Source: Aquabacterium soli (GTDB lineage Bacteria > Pseudomonadota > Gammaproteobacteria > Burkholderiales > Burkholderiaceae_C). From it: a stretch of DNA of 64,000 nucleotides. The stretch lies in the NCBI RefSeq assembly GCF_003933735.1, contig NZ_RSED01000007.1:62001-126000 (forward strand), in the 5' to 3' direction. Positions 1-9,000 of this stretch are shown here, piece by piece. The notes under the pieces are model-generated. The model was not told the origin of the DNA. It saw nothing but the letters and a program-made list of their open reading frames with translations, and searched no databases. Made by a program: the position numbers and the translations under genes. Positions within the stretch are counted from its first letter, which is position 1. Every line of letters starts with the position of its first letter.

Positions 1-159
1 CTTGTCGCCTGTGCCTGGAGGCATCGTGCCCTCGGGCGGCGGCTCCGGGCTTTCCTTGAAGCGCATCAAGGCGGTGATCTGGCCGCCGAGTTGGTCGCGG
101 TAGAAGTTCAGGGCCTCTTCGCAGCGACCATTGAAGGACAGATAAGGTTGGATGTGCAT
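1..159 (-). CDS. VOC-family (PhnB/YjdN-like) protein, N-terminal 53 residues
   Basis: Only the first 53 codons are inside the window; the gene runs off the left edge. The N-terminus reads MHIQPYLSFNGRCEEALNFY, the typical opening of PhnB/YjdN-like members of the vicinal oxygen chelate (glyoxalase/dioxygenase fold) superfamily, in which the first beta strand is followed by a conserved E-A-x-x-F/W-Y helix. The later residues RFKESPEPPP fit the loop that follows in this family. Family members are small cytoplasmic proteins, and most lack a proven reaction. The ATG at 159 is the only start that keeps this conserved opening. It faces away from the solute-binding protein gene at 475. The superfamily assignment is fairly safe; substrate and role cannot be told. 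Confidence 0.75.
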   Translation of the reverse strand, partial: MHIQPYLSFNGRCEEALNFYRDQLGGQITALMRFKESPEPPPEGTMPPGTGDK

Positions 160-474
160 GGTGTGGTCCTCTGGGTTGTCAGGGCCGCTTGGGCAACGGC
201 ACATCCGCAAAATTATCATGGTTTGTGTACGGTGTCCACATATGCGGGTAAACAGCGAGGACTTGCCTGCATGCATCGACCTGTGTCGCGGCGCCGCCTC
301 AGCTTGGTGACAAAACACCTTGTCATGTAACGCCGGGGCCCAATGCCGGCTACGAACTATGCAAGTGCTTACACCAGCGCCCAGTTGGCCATCGGGGCAT
401 CGATAGCATCGCGCCCTTGCTGCAGGCCACCTCGGCAAGCCCAAGACATCATCAACAAACACAGGACCCTTCCC
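160..474. other. Divergent intergenic region with two short inverted repeats
   Basis: About 315 bases separate the VOC-family gene (minus) from the solute-binding protein gene (plus), and no convincing gene lies in them. Two dyad elements are visible. One is an imperfect repeat at 224-240, TGTGTAC and GTCCACA around a 3-base centre. The other is a perfect TGACAA/TTGTCA repeat at 308-325 with a 6-base centre. The stretch is locally more AT-rich than its surroundings, as expected for two divergent promoters. The repeats are candidate operators only. Confidence 0.4.
308..325. promoter_or_regulatory. Candidate operator, inverted repeat TGACAA-N6-TTGTCA
   Basis: A perfect 6-base inverted repeat with a 6-base centre lies about 150 bases upstream of the solute-binding protein start at 475. 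Its size and position suit a dimeric repressor or activator site, but no regulator gene sits beside it and the repeat is short enough to occur by chance. Confidence 0.25.
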
Positions 475-1521
475 ATGAGCAAGATCTCGCCGTTCGCGCG
501 CATCGCCCTGGCCTGCATGGCCGCTTCCCTGATCAACACCACCGCCGTGGCCGCGCAGAAGGTGTGCGTGTTCGACATCCTCGGCACCTCGGGTGACGCC
601 TACAACATGGCCAAGGACTACGGTGTGGCCATGAACAAGTCGGGTGTGTCGCTCGAACTCAAGGCCTACAGCAACGAGGCCGTGGCCGTGGACGACTTCC
701 GTGCCGGCCAGTGCGACGCGCTGCTGGCCACGGCCTTCCGCACGCGCCAGTTCAACGGCGTGGCCGGTGCCATCGACACCCTGGGGGCCACCACCATCAT
801 CAGGGGCGGCAAGATCGACATGGCCGCCAGCTACGACGTGGTGCGCAAGGTGGTGCAGACCTACGCCGCACCGCAGGCCGCCAGGTTCATGACCGACGGC
901 CACTACGAGATCGGCGGCATCTTCCCCTTCGGCGCCGCCTACCCCGTCGTCAAGGACCGCGGCATCAACACGGTCGAGGCGCTGGCCGGCAAGAAGATCG
1001 CCGCCTTCGACTACGACAAGGCCCAGGCCCTGATGATCCAGCGCTTGGGCGCGCAGCCCGTGTCGGCCGACATCACCAACTTCGCCACCAAGTTCAACAA
1101 TGGCAGCGTCGACATGATCGCCGCACCCACGCTGGCCTACAAGCCGCTGGAGCTGAGCAAGGGCATCGGCGCCAAGGGCGGCATCGCGCGCTTCCCGCTG
1201 ATGATCCTCACCTACCAGCTGGTGCTCAACAAGCCCAAGTTCCCGGCCGGCTTCGGCGAGAAGTCGCGCGGTTACTGGGTGGGCGAGTTTGAGCGTGCCA
1301 TGGGCCTGATCAAGACCGCCGACGCCGGCATCCCCGCCGCAACCTGGGTGGACCTGGCCCCCGAGAACGCGCTGAAGTACAACCTGATGCTGCGTGAATC
1401 GCGCATCGAAATCGCCAACAAAGGCCTGTATGACAAGCAGGGCCTGCGCGTGATCAAGAAGGTGCGCTGCACGGTGAACCCGTCGGATGCCGAGTGCTCG
1501 ACGCCTTCGGAAGAAGGTTGA
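475..1521 (+). CDS. Putative periplasmic solute-binding protein (AdeT1/2-like)
   Basis: Predicted 348-residue exported protein. Residues 1-26 form a signal peptide (basic start, hydrophobic core, cleavage near AVAAQ). The mature part opens with KVCVFDILGTSGDAY and continues with the two-lobe pattern of periplasmic solute-binding proteins. The whole resembles the AdeT1/2 putative solute-binding family, which is often mislabelled RND transporter. Cysteines near the mature N-terminus (VCVF) and near the C-terminus (RCTVNPSDAEC) could form disulphides. The ATG at 475 was chosen because it directly begins the signal peptide; the upstream in-frame extension to 343 does not look coding. No permease genes lie nearby, so the ligand and transport partner are unknown. 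The fold is likely; the role is inferred. Confidence 0.7.
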   Translation: MSKISPFARIALACMAASLINTTAVAAQKVCVFDILGTSGDAYNMAKDYGVAMNKSGVSLELKAYSNEAVAVDDFRAGQCDALLATAFRTRQFNGVAGAIDTLGATTIIRGGKIDMAASYDVVRKVVQTYAAPQAARFMTDGHYEIGGIFPFGAAYPVVKDRGINTVEALAGKKIAAFDYDKAQALMIQRLGAQPVSADITNFATKFNNGSVDMIAAPTLAYKPLELSKGIGAKGGIARFPLMILTYQLVLNKPKFPAGFGEKSRGYWVGEFERAMGLIKTADAGIPAATWVDLAPENALKYNLMLRESRIEIANKGLYDKQGLRVIKKVRCTVNPSDAECSTPSEEG

Positions 1522-1563
1522 GGCGCGTGCACGAAACGGCCGGCCGGTGGATACTCAGGTGCC

Positions 1564-2535
1564 ATGAACGAACACGCTCCTCTTTCCATCCAGCGGCGGC
1601 GTTTCGGCCTGTGGGCCGCTGCGGCTGCCATGGGCCTGGCTGCCACCGGCTGTGCTCGCGATGTGCCCCCCTCGCCCGCCCATGGGACCGGGCCGGCCAC
1701 ACCGCCACCCGATGCCGATCCGTGGCGACAGCGCCTGTGGGCCCTGGAGCGCAACAGCGGCGGCCGCCTGGGCGTGGCTGCGCTGGACCTGCACACCGGT
1801 GCGCGCCTGGCCTGGCGCGCGGACGAGCGCTTCCCGATGTGCAGCACCTTCAAGCTGCCGTTGGCGGCCATGGTGCTGCAGCGTGCAGACCGCGGCCAAG
1901 AACGCATGGACCGCTTGCTGCTCATCGACAAGGCGGCCTTGGTGCCGCACTCGCCCATCACGGAGCGGCACGTTGGCGAGGTGGGCATGACCATGACCCA
2001 ACTGGCTCGCGCGGCCGTGACCGTGAGCGACAACACCGCGGCCAACGTGCTGCTGCGGGAACTGGGCGGGCCGGCCGCCTTCACGGCGTTCGAGCGCTCT
2101 CTGGGCGATGCCACCACGCGCCTGGACCGCTACGAGCCTGATTTGAACGACACCGTGCCCCCTGCCGACGAACGCGACACCACCACACCCGCCGGCATGC
2201 TGGCCGGGCTGCAGCAAGCCGTGCTGGGAGATGCTCTGTCGCCTGCGTCGCGCGAACTGCTGGTGCGGTGGATGCGTGAGACGAAGACGGGCGAGCATCG
2301 TCTGCGCCATGCGGTGCCCCCTGATTGGCAGCCAGGCGACAAGACCGGGACAGGCGCCCCCGGCACGGCCAACGACGTGGCCGTGTTCTGGCCGCCCGGG
2401 CGGCAGCCCGTGCTGGTGACGGCCTACCTCACGCAGGCCACCTTGCCTGCGGAAGGCTGCGAGGCTGTGCTGGCCGATGTCGGCCGCCTGGTGGTGTCGT
2501 TGGTGCGCGACGCCAAGCAACCGCCGCCGCCCTGA
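1564..2535 (+). CDS. Class A serine beta-lactamase, probable lipoprotein
   Basis: A 323-residue protein with every class A hallmark: STFK at residues 94-97 (nucleophile Ser94, general base Lys97), SDN at 155-157, an omega-loop E191-x3-N195 and KTG at 260-262. The N-terminus carries an arginine-rich RRRF stretch, a hydrophobic segment and a lipobox-like AATGC ending at Cys30, so the mature enzyme is probably an envelope lipoprotein, possibly Tat-exported. It would hydrolyse the beta-lactam ring in the periplasm; the spectrum cannot be read from sequence. The residue before the nucleophile is Cys (Cys93, Ambler 69), as in KPC-like and several environmental class A enzymes, but the partner position 238 is Gly, so the KPC-type disulphide is absent. 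No divergent ampR-type regulator is adjacent. Confidence 0.9.
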   Translation: MNEHAPLSIQRRRFGLWAAAAAMGLAATGCARDVPPSPAHGTGPATPPPDADPWRQRLWALERNSGGRLGVAALDLHTGARLAWRADERFPMCSTFKLPLAAMVLQRADRGQERMDRLLLIDKAALVPHSPITERHVGEVGMTMTQLARAAVTVSDNTAANVLLRELGGPAAFTAFERSLGDATTRLDRYEPDLNDTVPPADERDTTTPAGMLAGLQQAVLGDALSPASRELLVRWMRETKTGEHRLRHAVPPDWQPGDKTGTGAPGTANDVAVFWPPGRQPVLVTAYLTQATLPAEGCEAVLADVGRLVVSLVRDAKQPPPP

Positions 2536-2668
2536 TCCTTGGGGAGAAGACACGAGGGCTTTCTTTTGTGTTGAGGGATAACCCTTGGCGCATCCCCTCA
2601 GGCTGGCGTTGACGCCCTGTGACACTCTTTTGCAGAATCCTGCTGTCTACAGCAGGGAGTTACCTTTC

Positions 2669-3454
2669 ATGGTTCTGCGCAAGTTCACGGCTGCCACGCT
2701 GGCTGCGGTCGCCACCTCGTTCGTTTCGCTGTCGGCGCTCGCTGCGCCCGTGACCTACAACTATTCGACCTTGCACGGCGGCCTCCTTCAGGCGTCTTCC
2801 AACGCCGCCGTTCTGACGGCTCTGGGCGGCCCGGCCGTGACGGTGTCTGGCAGCTTCATCTATGACGCCGAGACCCCCTTCACGACGTATACGCAGAACA
2901 TCGGCTACGAGGCGGGCCGCGCGGTCTACTCCGGAGCCGTGTCCCAGCTCAGCGGCACGGTCAACAGCACGGTCGGCGGCTTGTCATTCATCGACAACGG
3001 CACTGGTGTCGCCACGGTCGGCAACGAAGTGCCGTCGCTTGGCCGTGACTCGTTCTCGCTGAACGCCGATCCCACCCCGCGTCTGGGCGAGAACACCACG
3101 CCCGCTGAGTACGCCCATCAACTGGCTGGTTTCAATGTGGGCGACTACACCCTGCACAACGTGCGCCTGTATTGGGTAGAAGGCTATTTTGCTGCGCCGG
3201 ATTTCCTGTCGAACAACGATCTGATGCCCACGCCGCCTACCTTCTATGGCGTGGTGGCGCTGGACTTCATCCTCACGGCCGATCCCACGAACACGGCCAA
3301 CTCGCCGTACTACAGCCGCACCGTGTACTTCGGCGGCCTGACGGCGAGCGTGGCCGCCGTGCCTGAACCCGGCACGACAGCCCTGGCCCTGGCCGGCCTG
3401 GCCGGTGTGGCGCTGGCCATCCGCAGCCATCGACGCCAGGCCCCTCAAGCCTGA
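2669..3454 (+). CDS. PEP-CTERM sorting-domain exported protein
   Basis: Predicted 261-residue secreted protein. Residues 1-27 are a signal peptide ending in ALAAP. The C-terminus has the full PEP-CTERM tripartite tag: VPEPGT, a hydrophobic helix (ALALAGLAGVALAI) and a basic tail (RSHRRQ). Such tags are recognised by exosortase/EpsH systems, which process proteins for the outer surface or extracellular polysaccharide. The body is rich in Ser, Thr, Gly and Tyr without a recognised catalytic motif, typical of structural or biofilm-matrix PEP-CTERM proteins. The ATG at 2669 is supported by an AGGGAG ribosome-binding site at 2654-2659. A strong terminator follows at once. The tag is certain; the function is not known. 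Confidence 0.85.
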   Translation: MVLRKFTAATLAAVATSFVSLSALAAPVTYNYSTLHGGLLQASSNAAVLTALGGPAVTVSGSFIYDAETPFTTYTQNIGYEAGRAVYSGAVSQLSGTVNSTVGGLSFIDNGTGVATVGNEVPSLGRDSFSLNADPTPRLGENTTPAEYAHQLAGFNVGDYTLHNVRLYWVEGYFAAPDFLSNNDLMPTPPTFYGVVALDFILTADPTNTANSPYYSRTVYFGGLTASVAAVPEPGTTALALAGLAGVALAIRSHRRQAPQA

Positions 3455-3473
3455 GCGCTGTTCGCCCTGATAA

Positions 3474-3502
3474 AAAAAGTCACCGCCCGCGGTGGCTTTT
3501 TT
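3474..3502 (+). terminator. Rho-independent terminator after the PEP-CTERM gene
   Basis: A short A-tract leads into a GTCACCG/CGGTGGC stem with a 4-base loop, followed by six T residues. It starts about 20 bases after the stop codon at 3454. The flanking A and T runs mean it could also work in the other direction. Confidence 0.85.
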
Positions 3503-3563
3503 CTTGGGGGATAACACGCCCCCCGTTCTGGGCGTTCATGGGGAATGCCCGGATCGGGGCCTG

Positions 3564-3578
3564 TAACGAGCATCGTTA
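3564..3578. promoter_or_regulatory. Candidate operator, perfect dyad TAACGA-GCA-TCGTTA
   Basis: A perfect 6-3-6 inverted repeat lies 41 bases upstream of the fatty acid desaturase start, where a repressor site would overlap or follow the promoter. Bacterial desaturase operons are often controlled by TetR-type regulators such as DesT and FabR, but this dyad does not match the known DesT palindrome. The regulator is unknown and not encoded next door. Confidence 0.4.
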
Positions 3579-3618
3579 ATCTTGCGCTCAGCTGTAGCCA
3601 CCCTTCACAGGGCCCAAG

Positions 3619-4803
3619 ATGAACGTTTCGCCTGCTGAGCACGCCACCGTCCCCGCCACCCTGGCCGATCCTCCTGCCGAGCGCTCGGCCCTCTACGACC
3701 AGATCGAAGCCGAGTTCGAGGCCATCAAGCAGCGCTACAAGGCGAAGCTGGGGCCGGCCGATGTGGCCTACATCAAGGGCCTGCGCTTCAAGTCCCGGCT
3801 GGCCGAGTTCTTCGGCCGCGGCCTGATCTGGGTCAGCCCCGAGCCCATCACCTTCAGCGCCGGGGTGGCGCTGCTGGCCCTGCACCGCAACCTCGAGGCC
3901 ATCGAGATCGGCCACAACGTGCTCCATGGCCAGTACGACAGCTGTCCCGAGATCCCGCAGTTCCACTCGCGCAACTTCAAGTGGAAGGCCCCGGTCGACG
4001 AAGAAGGCTGGCGCCGCGAGCACAACGGCCAGCACCACGTGCACACCAATGTGTTCGAGATGGACCCGGACCTCAACCACGGCATCCTGCGCATGAACGA
4101 TCGCACGCCCTGGAACCCGTACCACCGCTGGCAGCTGCCCATGTACCTGTTCATGGCCTATCCCATCGTGCTGTACGGCTTCAACCTGCAGAACCTGGGC
4201 CTGCGCCAGGCCTGGCGCGAGCGCAAGTTCCCCAAGGGCAACGAAGGCTATGCACCCGTGCACCCGGGCGGTGACCTGGCCGACTGCAAGCGCCGCCACC
4301 GCCTGTCGGTGTTCCGTGTGATGTTCAAGGAATACGCCGTGTTCCCGCTGCTGGCGCTGGCCAGCGGCTTCTCGTTCTGGAAAGTGATGCTGGGCAACGC
4401 CCTGGCCGATGGCATCAACAACTACTGGGTCAGCCTGACCATCCAGGCCACCCACCTGACCGAACCCCTGCAGCCCGAGGATGCCCTGGCCCACAAGGGC
4501 CGCTGGTACTTGTCGCAGATGGATTCCACCGTGAACTTCAAGGGCAGCCGCCGCATGAGCATCCTGTGGGGGCACCTGAACTACCAGATCGAGCACCACC
4601 TGTTCCCGGACATCCCCTCGCGCCACTACCCGGACATGGCCCGCGAGGTCAAGCAGGTCTGTGCCAAGTACAACTTGCCCTACAAGTGCAACGAAAACTG
4701 GTTTCAGGCCATCCGCAACTACCTGGGCGCGATGTGGAAGTACTCCTTCCCCACGCCGGCCGAGCGCCAGGCCATGGCTGAAGAAGAGGCTCGCCATGCT
4801 TGA
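3619..4803 (+). CDS. Membrane fatty acid desaturase (acyl-lipid/front-end type)
   Basis: A 394-residue integral membrane di-iron desaturase. The three histidine boxes that bind the iron pair are present: HNVLH at 99-103, HNGQHH at 135-140 and QIEHH at 323-327. The Gln in place of His in the third box is typical of the front-end/DesA3-like branch. Hydrophobic segments lie around 80-90, 170-192 and 235-275. It would introduce a cis double bond into fatty acyl chains of membrane lipids, using O2 and electrons from a ferredoxin. The next gene encodes a reductase with its own ferredoxin domain and starts 8 bases inside this gene, so the two form an electron-transfer pair in one operon. Exact regioselectivity cannot be told. 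Confidence 0.9.
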   Translation: MNVSPAEHATVPATLADPPAERSALYDQIEAEFEAIKQRYKAKLGPADVAYIKGLRFKSRLAEFFGRGLIWVSPEPITFSAGVALLALHRNLEAIEIGHNVLHGQYDSCPEIPQFHSRNFKWKAPVDEEGWRREHNGQHHVHTNVFEMDPDLNHGILRMNDRTPWNPYHRWQLPMYLFMAYPIVLYGFNLQNLGLRQAWRERKFPKGNEGYAPVHPGGDLADCKRRHRLSVFRVMFKEYAVFPLLALASGFSFWKVMLGNALADGINNYWVSLTIQATHLTEPLQPEDALAHKGRWYLSQMDSTVNFKGSRRMSILWGHLNYQIEHHLFPDIPSRHYPDMAREVKQVCAKYNLPYKCNENWFQAIRNYLGAMWKYSFPTPAERQAMAEEEARHA

Positions 4804-5917
4804 GCGTGCCGAGCGCATCGTGCACGGCGCCAGCCGCTGGGTGCTCGACCGTGTAGATCCGCAATGGGTCGACTACGTGGCCAGCAACACCATGACCGAC
4901 ATCAACCGTCGGCTCAACCGCTTCATCTGGACCTACGACCTGCAGGCCCAGGTGGTGCGTGTGGTCGACGAAGCCCCGGGCGTGAAGACCTTCGAGCTGC
5001 GGCCCAACCAGCTGTGGCGCGGCATGACCCCAGGTCAGCACGTCGAGGTGCTGTTGCCGGTCGATGGGCCCGACGCACAGCCGCTGCGCCGCCACTACAG
5101 TGCCACGGCCTTGCCGCGCGGTCGCTTCAGCATCACCGTCAAGCGCCTGCCCGAAGGGCGCGGATCGGCCTGGATGCACGAGCACCTGCGGCCGGGCTCG
5201 CTGCTTCGCCTCAATGCCGCGCAGGGCAGCTTTGTGCACCGTGACCAGAGCAGGGTGCTGTACCTGTGCGCAGGCTCGGGCATCACGCCCTGCCATTCCA
5301 TGGTCGATTCGCTGCTGGCCTGCCCCGCCGGTGAGCGGCCTGATCTGCAGGTGATCGCACAGTTTCGCCATTCCGGCGATGTGATCTTCAAGGACGCGCT
5401 GCGCCGCTGGGCCCGCGCCGGCATCAAGGTCGACACGGCCTTGAGCGGCACGCCCGAGGCCGGCCACGCACCGCGCCTGGATGCCGATCAGTTGAAGCTT
5501 CTGTGTCCGGACATACGCCAGCGTGACATCTACCTGTGCGGCCCCGATGGCTTCATGACGCAGGCCATGGCCCACCTGCAGGCCCTGGGCGTGGACCTGA
5601 CCCGCGTGCACACCGAGCGCTTCACCGTGCCCGACACCGTGGCCCGCCCGGCCGCTGGCTTCAGCGTCGAAGGCACCGAGGTGGTCTTCAAGCACCTGAA
5701 CCGCCGCATCACCCTAACTGCCGCCGACCAGAACAAGACGCTGCTGCAGGCTGGCCGCGACCATGGCCTGGACCTCGAAGCCGGCTGCTGCCAGGGCATG
5801 TGCGGCACCTGCAAGCTCACAGTGCACGAGGGCGAGGTCAGCGGCAACACGCTGGGCCGTGCCGTCTACCTCTGCACGGCCTATCCGGCCTCTCGCACCG
5901 TGGTGCTGGGCGGCTGA
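4796..5917 (+). CDS. Ferredoxin reductase with fused C-terminal 2Fe-2S domain
   Basis: A 373-residue flavoprotein with three parts. The FAD-binding barrel has RHYS at 99-102. The NAD(P)-binding domain has CAGSGITP at 158-165 and a YLCGP motif later. A plant-type [2Fe-2S] ferredoxin domain at the C-terminus has Cys331, Cys336, Cys339 and Cys360. It should carry electrons from NAD(P)H to the desaturase encoded just upstream. The ATG at 4796 overlaps the desaturase stop by 8 bases, which implies translational coupling. The spacing between the third and fourth cluster cysteines (20 residues) is shorter than the roughly 29 usual in plant-type ferredoxins. The architecture is clear; pairing with the desaturase is inferred from the operon. 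Confidence 0.88.
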   Translation: MLERAERIVHGASRWVLDRVDPQWVDYVASNTMTDINRRLNRFIWTYDLQAQVVRVVDEAPGVKTFELRPNQLWRGMTPGQHVEVLLPVDGPDAQPLRRHYSATALPRGRFSITVKRLPEGRGSAWMHEHLRPGSLLRLNAAQGSFVHRDQSRVLYLCAGSGITPCHSMVDSLLACPAGERPDLQVIAQFRHSGDVIFKDALRRWARAGIKVDTALSGTPEAGHAPRLDADQLKLLCPDIRQRDIYLCGPDGFMTQAMAHLQALGVDLTRVHTERFTVPDTVARPAAGFSVEGTEVVFKHLNRRITLTAADQNKTLLQAGRDHGLDLEAGCCQGMCGTCKLTVHEGEVSGNTLGRAVYLCTAYPASRTVVLGG

Positions 5918-6021
5918 GCACACCGCCCTGGCCGTGCTCTCTTGAGGGGGTGATCAAGTCCCCGGCGACAGGCCGATTTCATGGCAGAGTGCAGCCACCA
6001 CAACAGGTTGCAGGGGATGCC

Positions 6022-9000
6022 ATGGGGCGCAGGATCAATGGGGTCGAGGGGGACATGGCGGGCGCCGTGCGGGCTGTCCTGAAGACCGCCTGGCGCGCCA
6101 CGCGGCGGCCCCTGCTGGGCCTGGTCTTCGGCGGCGCAGCGGCCTGGGCCACCGCCGGCCCCTTGCCCCGCAGTGAGGTGCCGGGCGCCCTGAAGGACTG
6201 GCTGCCCTGGGCCTTTCAAGGCCAGGAGGCCGCGCTGTGCCCGCCGGCCTACAACGCCGAAGCCGACAAGGCCTGCGTGTGGCCCTCATCTCTGACGCTG
6301 CACGCCGATCCGGGCGGTGCGCGCTTTCGCTACGAGGTGCAACTGTTCGGCCCTTCCGCGCTGGTGGCCCTGCCGGGCGAAACCGGTCGATGGCCGGTGG
6401 ACGTCCGTGCCGATGGCCAGGCCTTGCCCGTGGCCGAGCAGGACGGCCGCCCGGTGGCCCTGCTGGCCCCGGGCCGCCATGTGATCGAGGGCAGCATCGC
6501 CTGGAAAGAGCTGCCACCGGATCTGCGCCTGCCGCAGGGCGTGGGCAGCCTGGCGCTGTGGGTGGGCGGCGTGCCCGCCCCCCGCACGCCCGATGCCGAT
6601 GGCCGCGTCTGGCTGCGCCAGGCCCCCGAGGCCGAGCAGAGCACCGATGCCTACACCGTGCACACCTCGCGCCGCATCGACGATGGCGTGCCCCTGCGCG
6701 TCACCACCCACATCGACATCGCCGTGTCCGGCAAGGCCCGCGAGATCGTGCTGCCCGTGGCCTTGCTGCCCGGCCTGGTGCCCGAATCGCTGGAGTCGGC
6801 CCTGCCTGCCCGTCTGCAGGAAGGCGGCGCATTGGTGGTGCAGGCGCGTCCCGGCCGCTGGACGGTGTCGCTGCGGGCGCGCCTGATGTTGCCCGTGCTG
6901 GCCCTGACGCTGCCCGGCGCAGCGGCCGATGCCGAGGTCTGGTCGTTCGAGGCGCACAACGATGTGCGGCTGGTCAGTGTCGAGGGCGCACCCTCGGTCG
7001 ACCCGCGGCAGGTGGCCATGCCCGATGACTGGCGAAGCCTGCCCGCCTACCGCCTGGTGCCCGGCGGTACGCTCAAGCTGGCGCAATCGCGGCGCGGCAA
7101 CCCCGAGCCCGCCCCCGACCGGCTCAAGCTGGTGCGCGAGTTGTGGCTGGATTTCGACGGCCAGGGCTACACCGCCCACGATGAAATCGGCGGCACCTTG
7201 TCGCGCTCCTCTCGGCTGGAAATGGCCGCCCCGGCCGTGCTGGGCCGTGCCTCTGTCGATGGCGAAGACCAGCCGGTCACGCGCCTGAAGGAGGGTGGCC
7301 CGCAAGGCTTCGAAGTGCGCGGAGGCACCGCACGCTTGAGCGCCGACAGCCGTGTTGATGGTCCGCTGCGCACGCTGCCGGCCAGCGGCTGGCAGGTGGA
7401 CGTGAACCAAGCCTCGGCCAAGCTGAACCTGCCGCCGGGCTGGCGCCTGCTGCACGCTGTGGGCGTGGACAGCGCCGAGGGCTCCTGGCTCTCGCGCTGG
7501 ACGCTGTGGGACTTCTTCTTCGTGCTGCTGAGCGCGCTCGCTGCTGGCAAGCTCTTCGGTGTGCTCACCGGCGGCGTGCTGGGCGCGGCCCTGGTGCTGT
7601 CCTGGCACATGCCGGGCGCGCCGCAGACCCTGTGGCTGGCGCTGCTGGGCCTGCATGCGCTGCGCCGTGTGCTGCCGGCCGGGCGCCTGGTGCCCTGGGT
7701 GCGCTGGGGGGAGGGCGGCGCCGCCCTGCTGATCGCGCTGGTGCTGCTGCCCTATGCGGTCGACCAGGTCCGCCTGTCCATCTACCCCTCGCTGGAGCGG
7801 CCATGGCAGACCCAGGGCGACGCAGATGGTGCCCGCACCTTGGCTGCCGCTGAAGCCGAGGCTGAGGCTGAGGCTGAGGCCGACGCGGCCGACGAGCCCA
7901 GGGCCGAGGCACCTGCGCCGGCCGAGGTGGGCAGCGATTACGGCTCGGGCTCGGTGTCGCGCAAGGTGGCCCAGTCCAGCATCGCCAAGCCCGTTCCTGC
8001 CCCCGCACCCACCCGCCGTGACGACGTCGATCCGTCCGCCCGCGTGCAGACCGGCCCGGGCCTGCCCATTTGGCAATGGACCTCGCACCGCCTGGGCTGG
8101 CAAGGCCCGGTGCAGGCCGCACAGGAGGTCCGGCTGGTGCTGCTGCCGCCGGCTGGCACGGTGGCCTTGCGCCTGCTCAGCCTGGGTTTGATGGTGCTGG
8201 CGCTCTGGCGCATCGTGGGCCGTGGTTGGCGACCGGGATCGGGATGGCCTCCGGCGTGGGGCGGCCGTGATGGCCTGGCACCCGGGCCCAACACGCAGAC
8301 GCCTGCAACACCGGTGGTGGCGCTGGCCGGCACGGTGTGCCTGGCGGTTGCCCTGGGCATCTTGAGCGCGCCGCGAACCTCATGGGCCGCTCCTGCTCCC
8401 AAGCCGGCCAGCACTGAAGAAGCGGCACCCGCTTCGCCTGCTCCTCAGACCAGGCCTGGCGATCCCGCCACGCCACCCTCCGATGTGCTGGATGAACTGC
8501 GCCAGCGCGTCACCGCCGCGCCCGACTGCATGCCGCGCTGCGCCGACATCGCCCGGCTGCTGGTGGTGGCCAACGGCTCGCGCATCCAGCTGCGCCTGGA
8601 GGTGCACGCCCTGGCCGATGTGGCCGTGCCGCTGCCGGGCCAGGGCAGCCAGTGGCGCCCGTCGTCGGTGCTGGTCGATGGCCGCACGGCGGCCACGCGC
8701 CGCGACAGCGCCGGTGCGCTGTGGGTGGCCTTGCCGCGCGGTGTCAACCAGGTGGTGCTCGAAGCCGACGCCGGCCAGGCGTCCAGCGTGGACATAGCCT
8801 TGCCCCTGCCGGTGCGCGAGGTGCGTGCGCAGACCGAAGGCTGGACGCTGTCAGGCCTGGATGCGCGTGGCCAGGCCAGCGGCGCGTTGAGCCTGTCGCG
8901 GGCCCAGGCCGCTGCGGCCTCGCCCGATGGCGGCACCCAGCGCGATGCCCTGCCGCCTTTCGTGCGGGTGCAGCGCACCGTGCACCTGGGCTTGCGCTGG

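Noticed and set aside
91-330. Plus-strand open frame over the VOC gene and its upstream region
   Set aside because: It is antisense to the conserved VOC N-terminus, and its product shows no family pattern or ribosome-binding site.
2581-2620. Hairpin after the beta-lactamase gene
   Set aside because: The GAGGGAT/ATCCCCTC arms pair only with a bulge and no T-tract follows.
3445-4818. Long minus-strand frame opposite the desaturase gene
   Set aside because: High-GC antisense open frame; the plus strand carries the three histidine boxes and the coupled reductase.
5536-6021. Upstream extension of the large membrane protein into the reductase gene
   Set aside because: The extension overlaps the reductase in another frame and is Arg/Pro/His-rich; the AGGGG site before ATG 6022 marks a better start.
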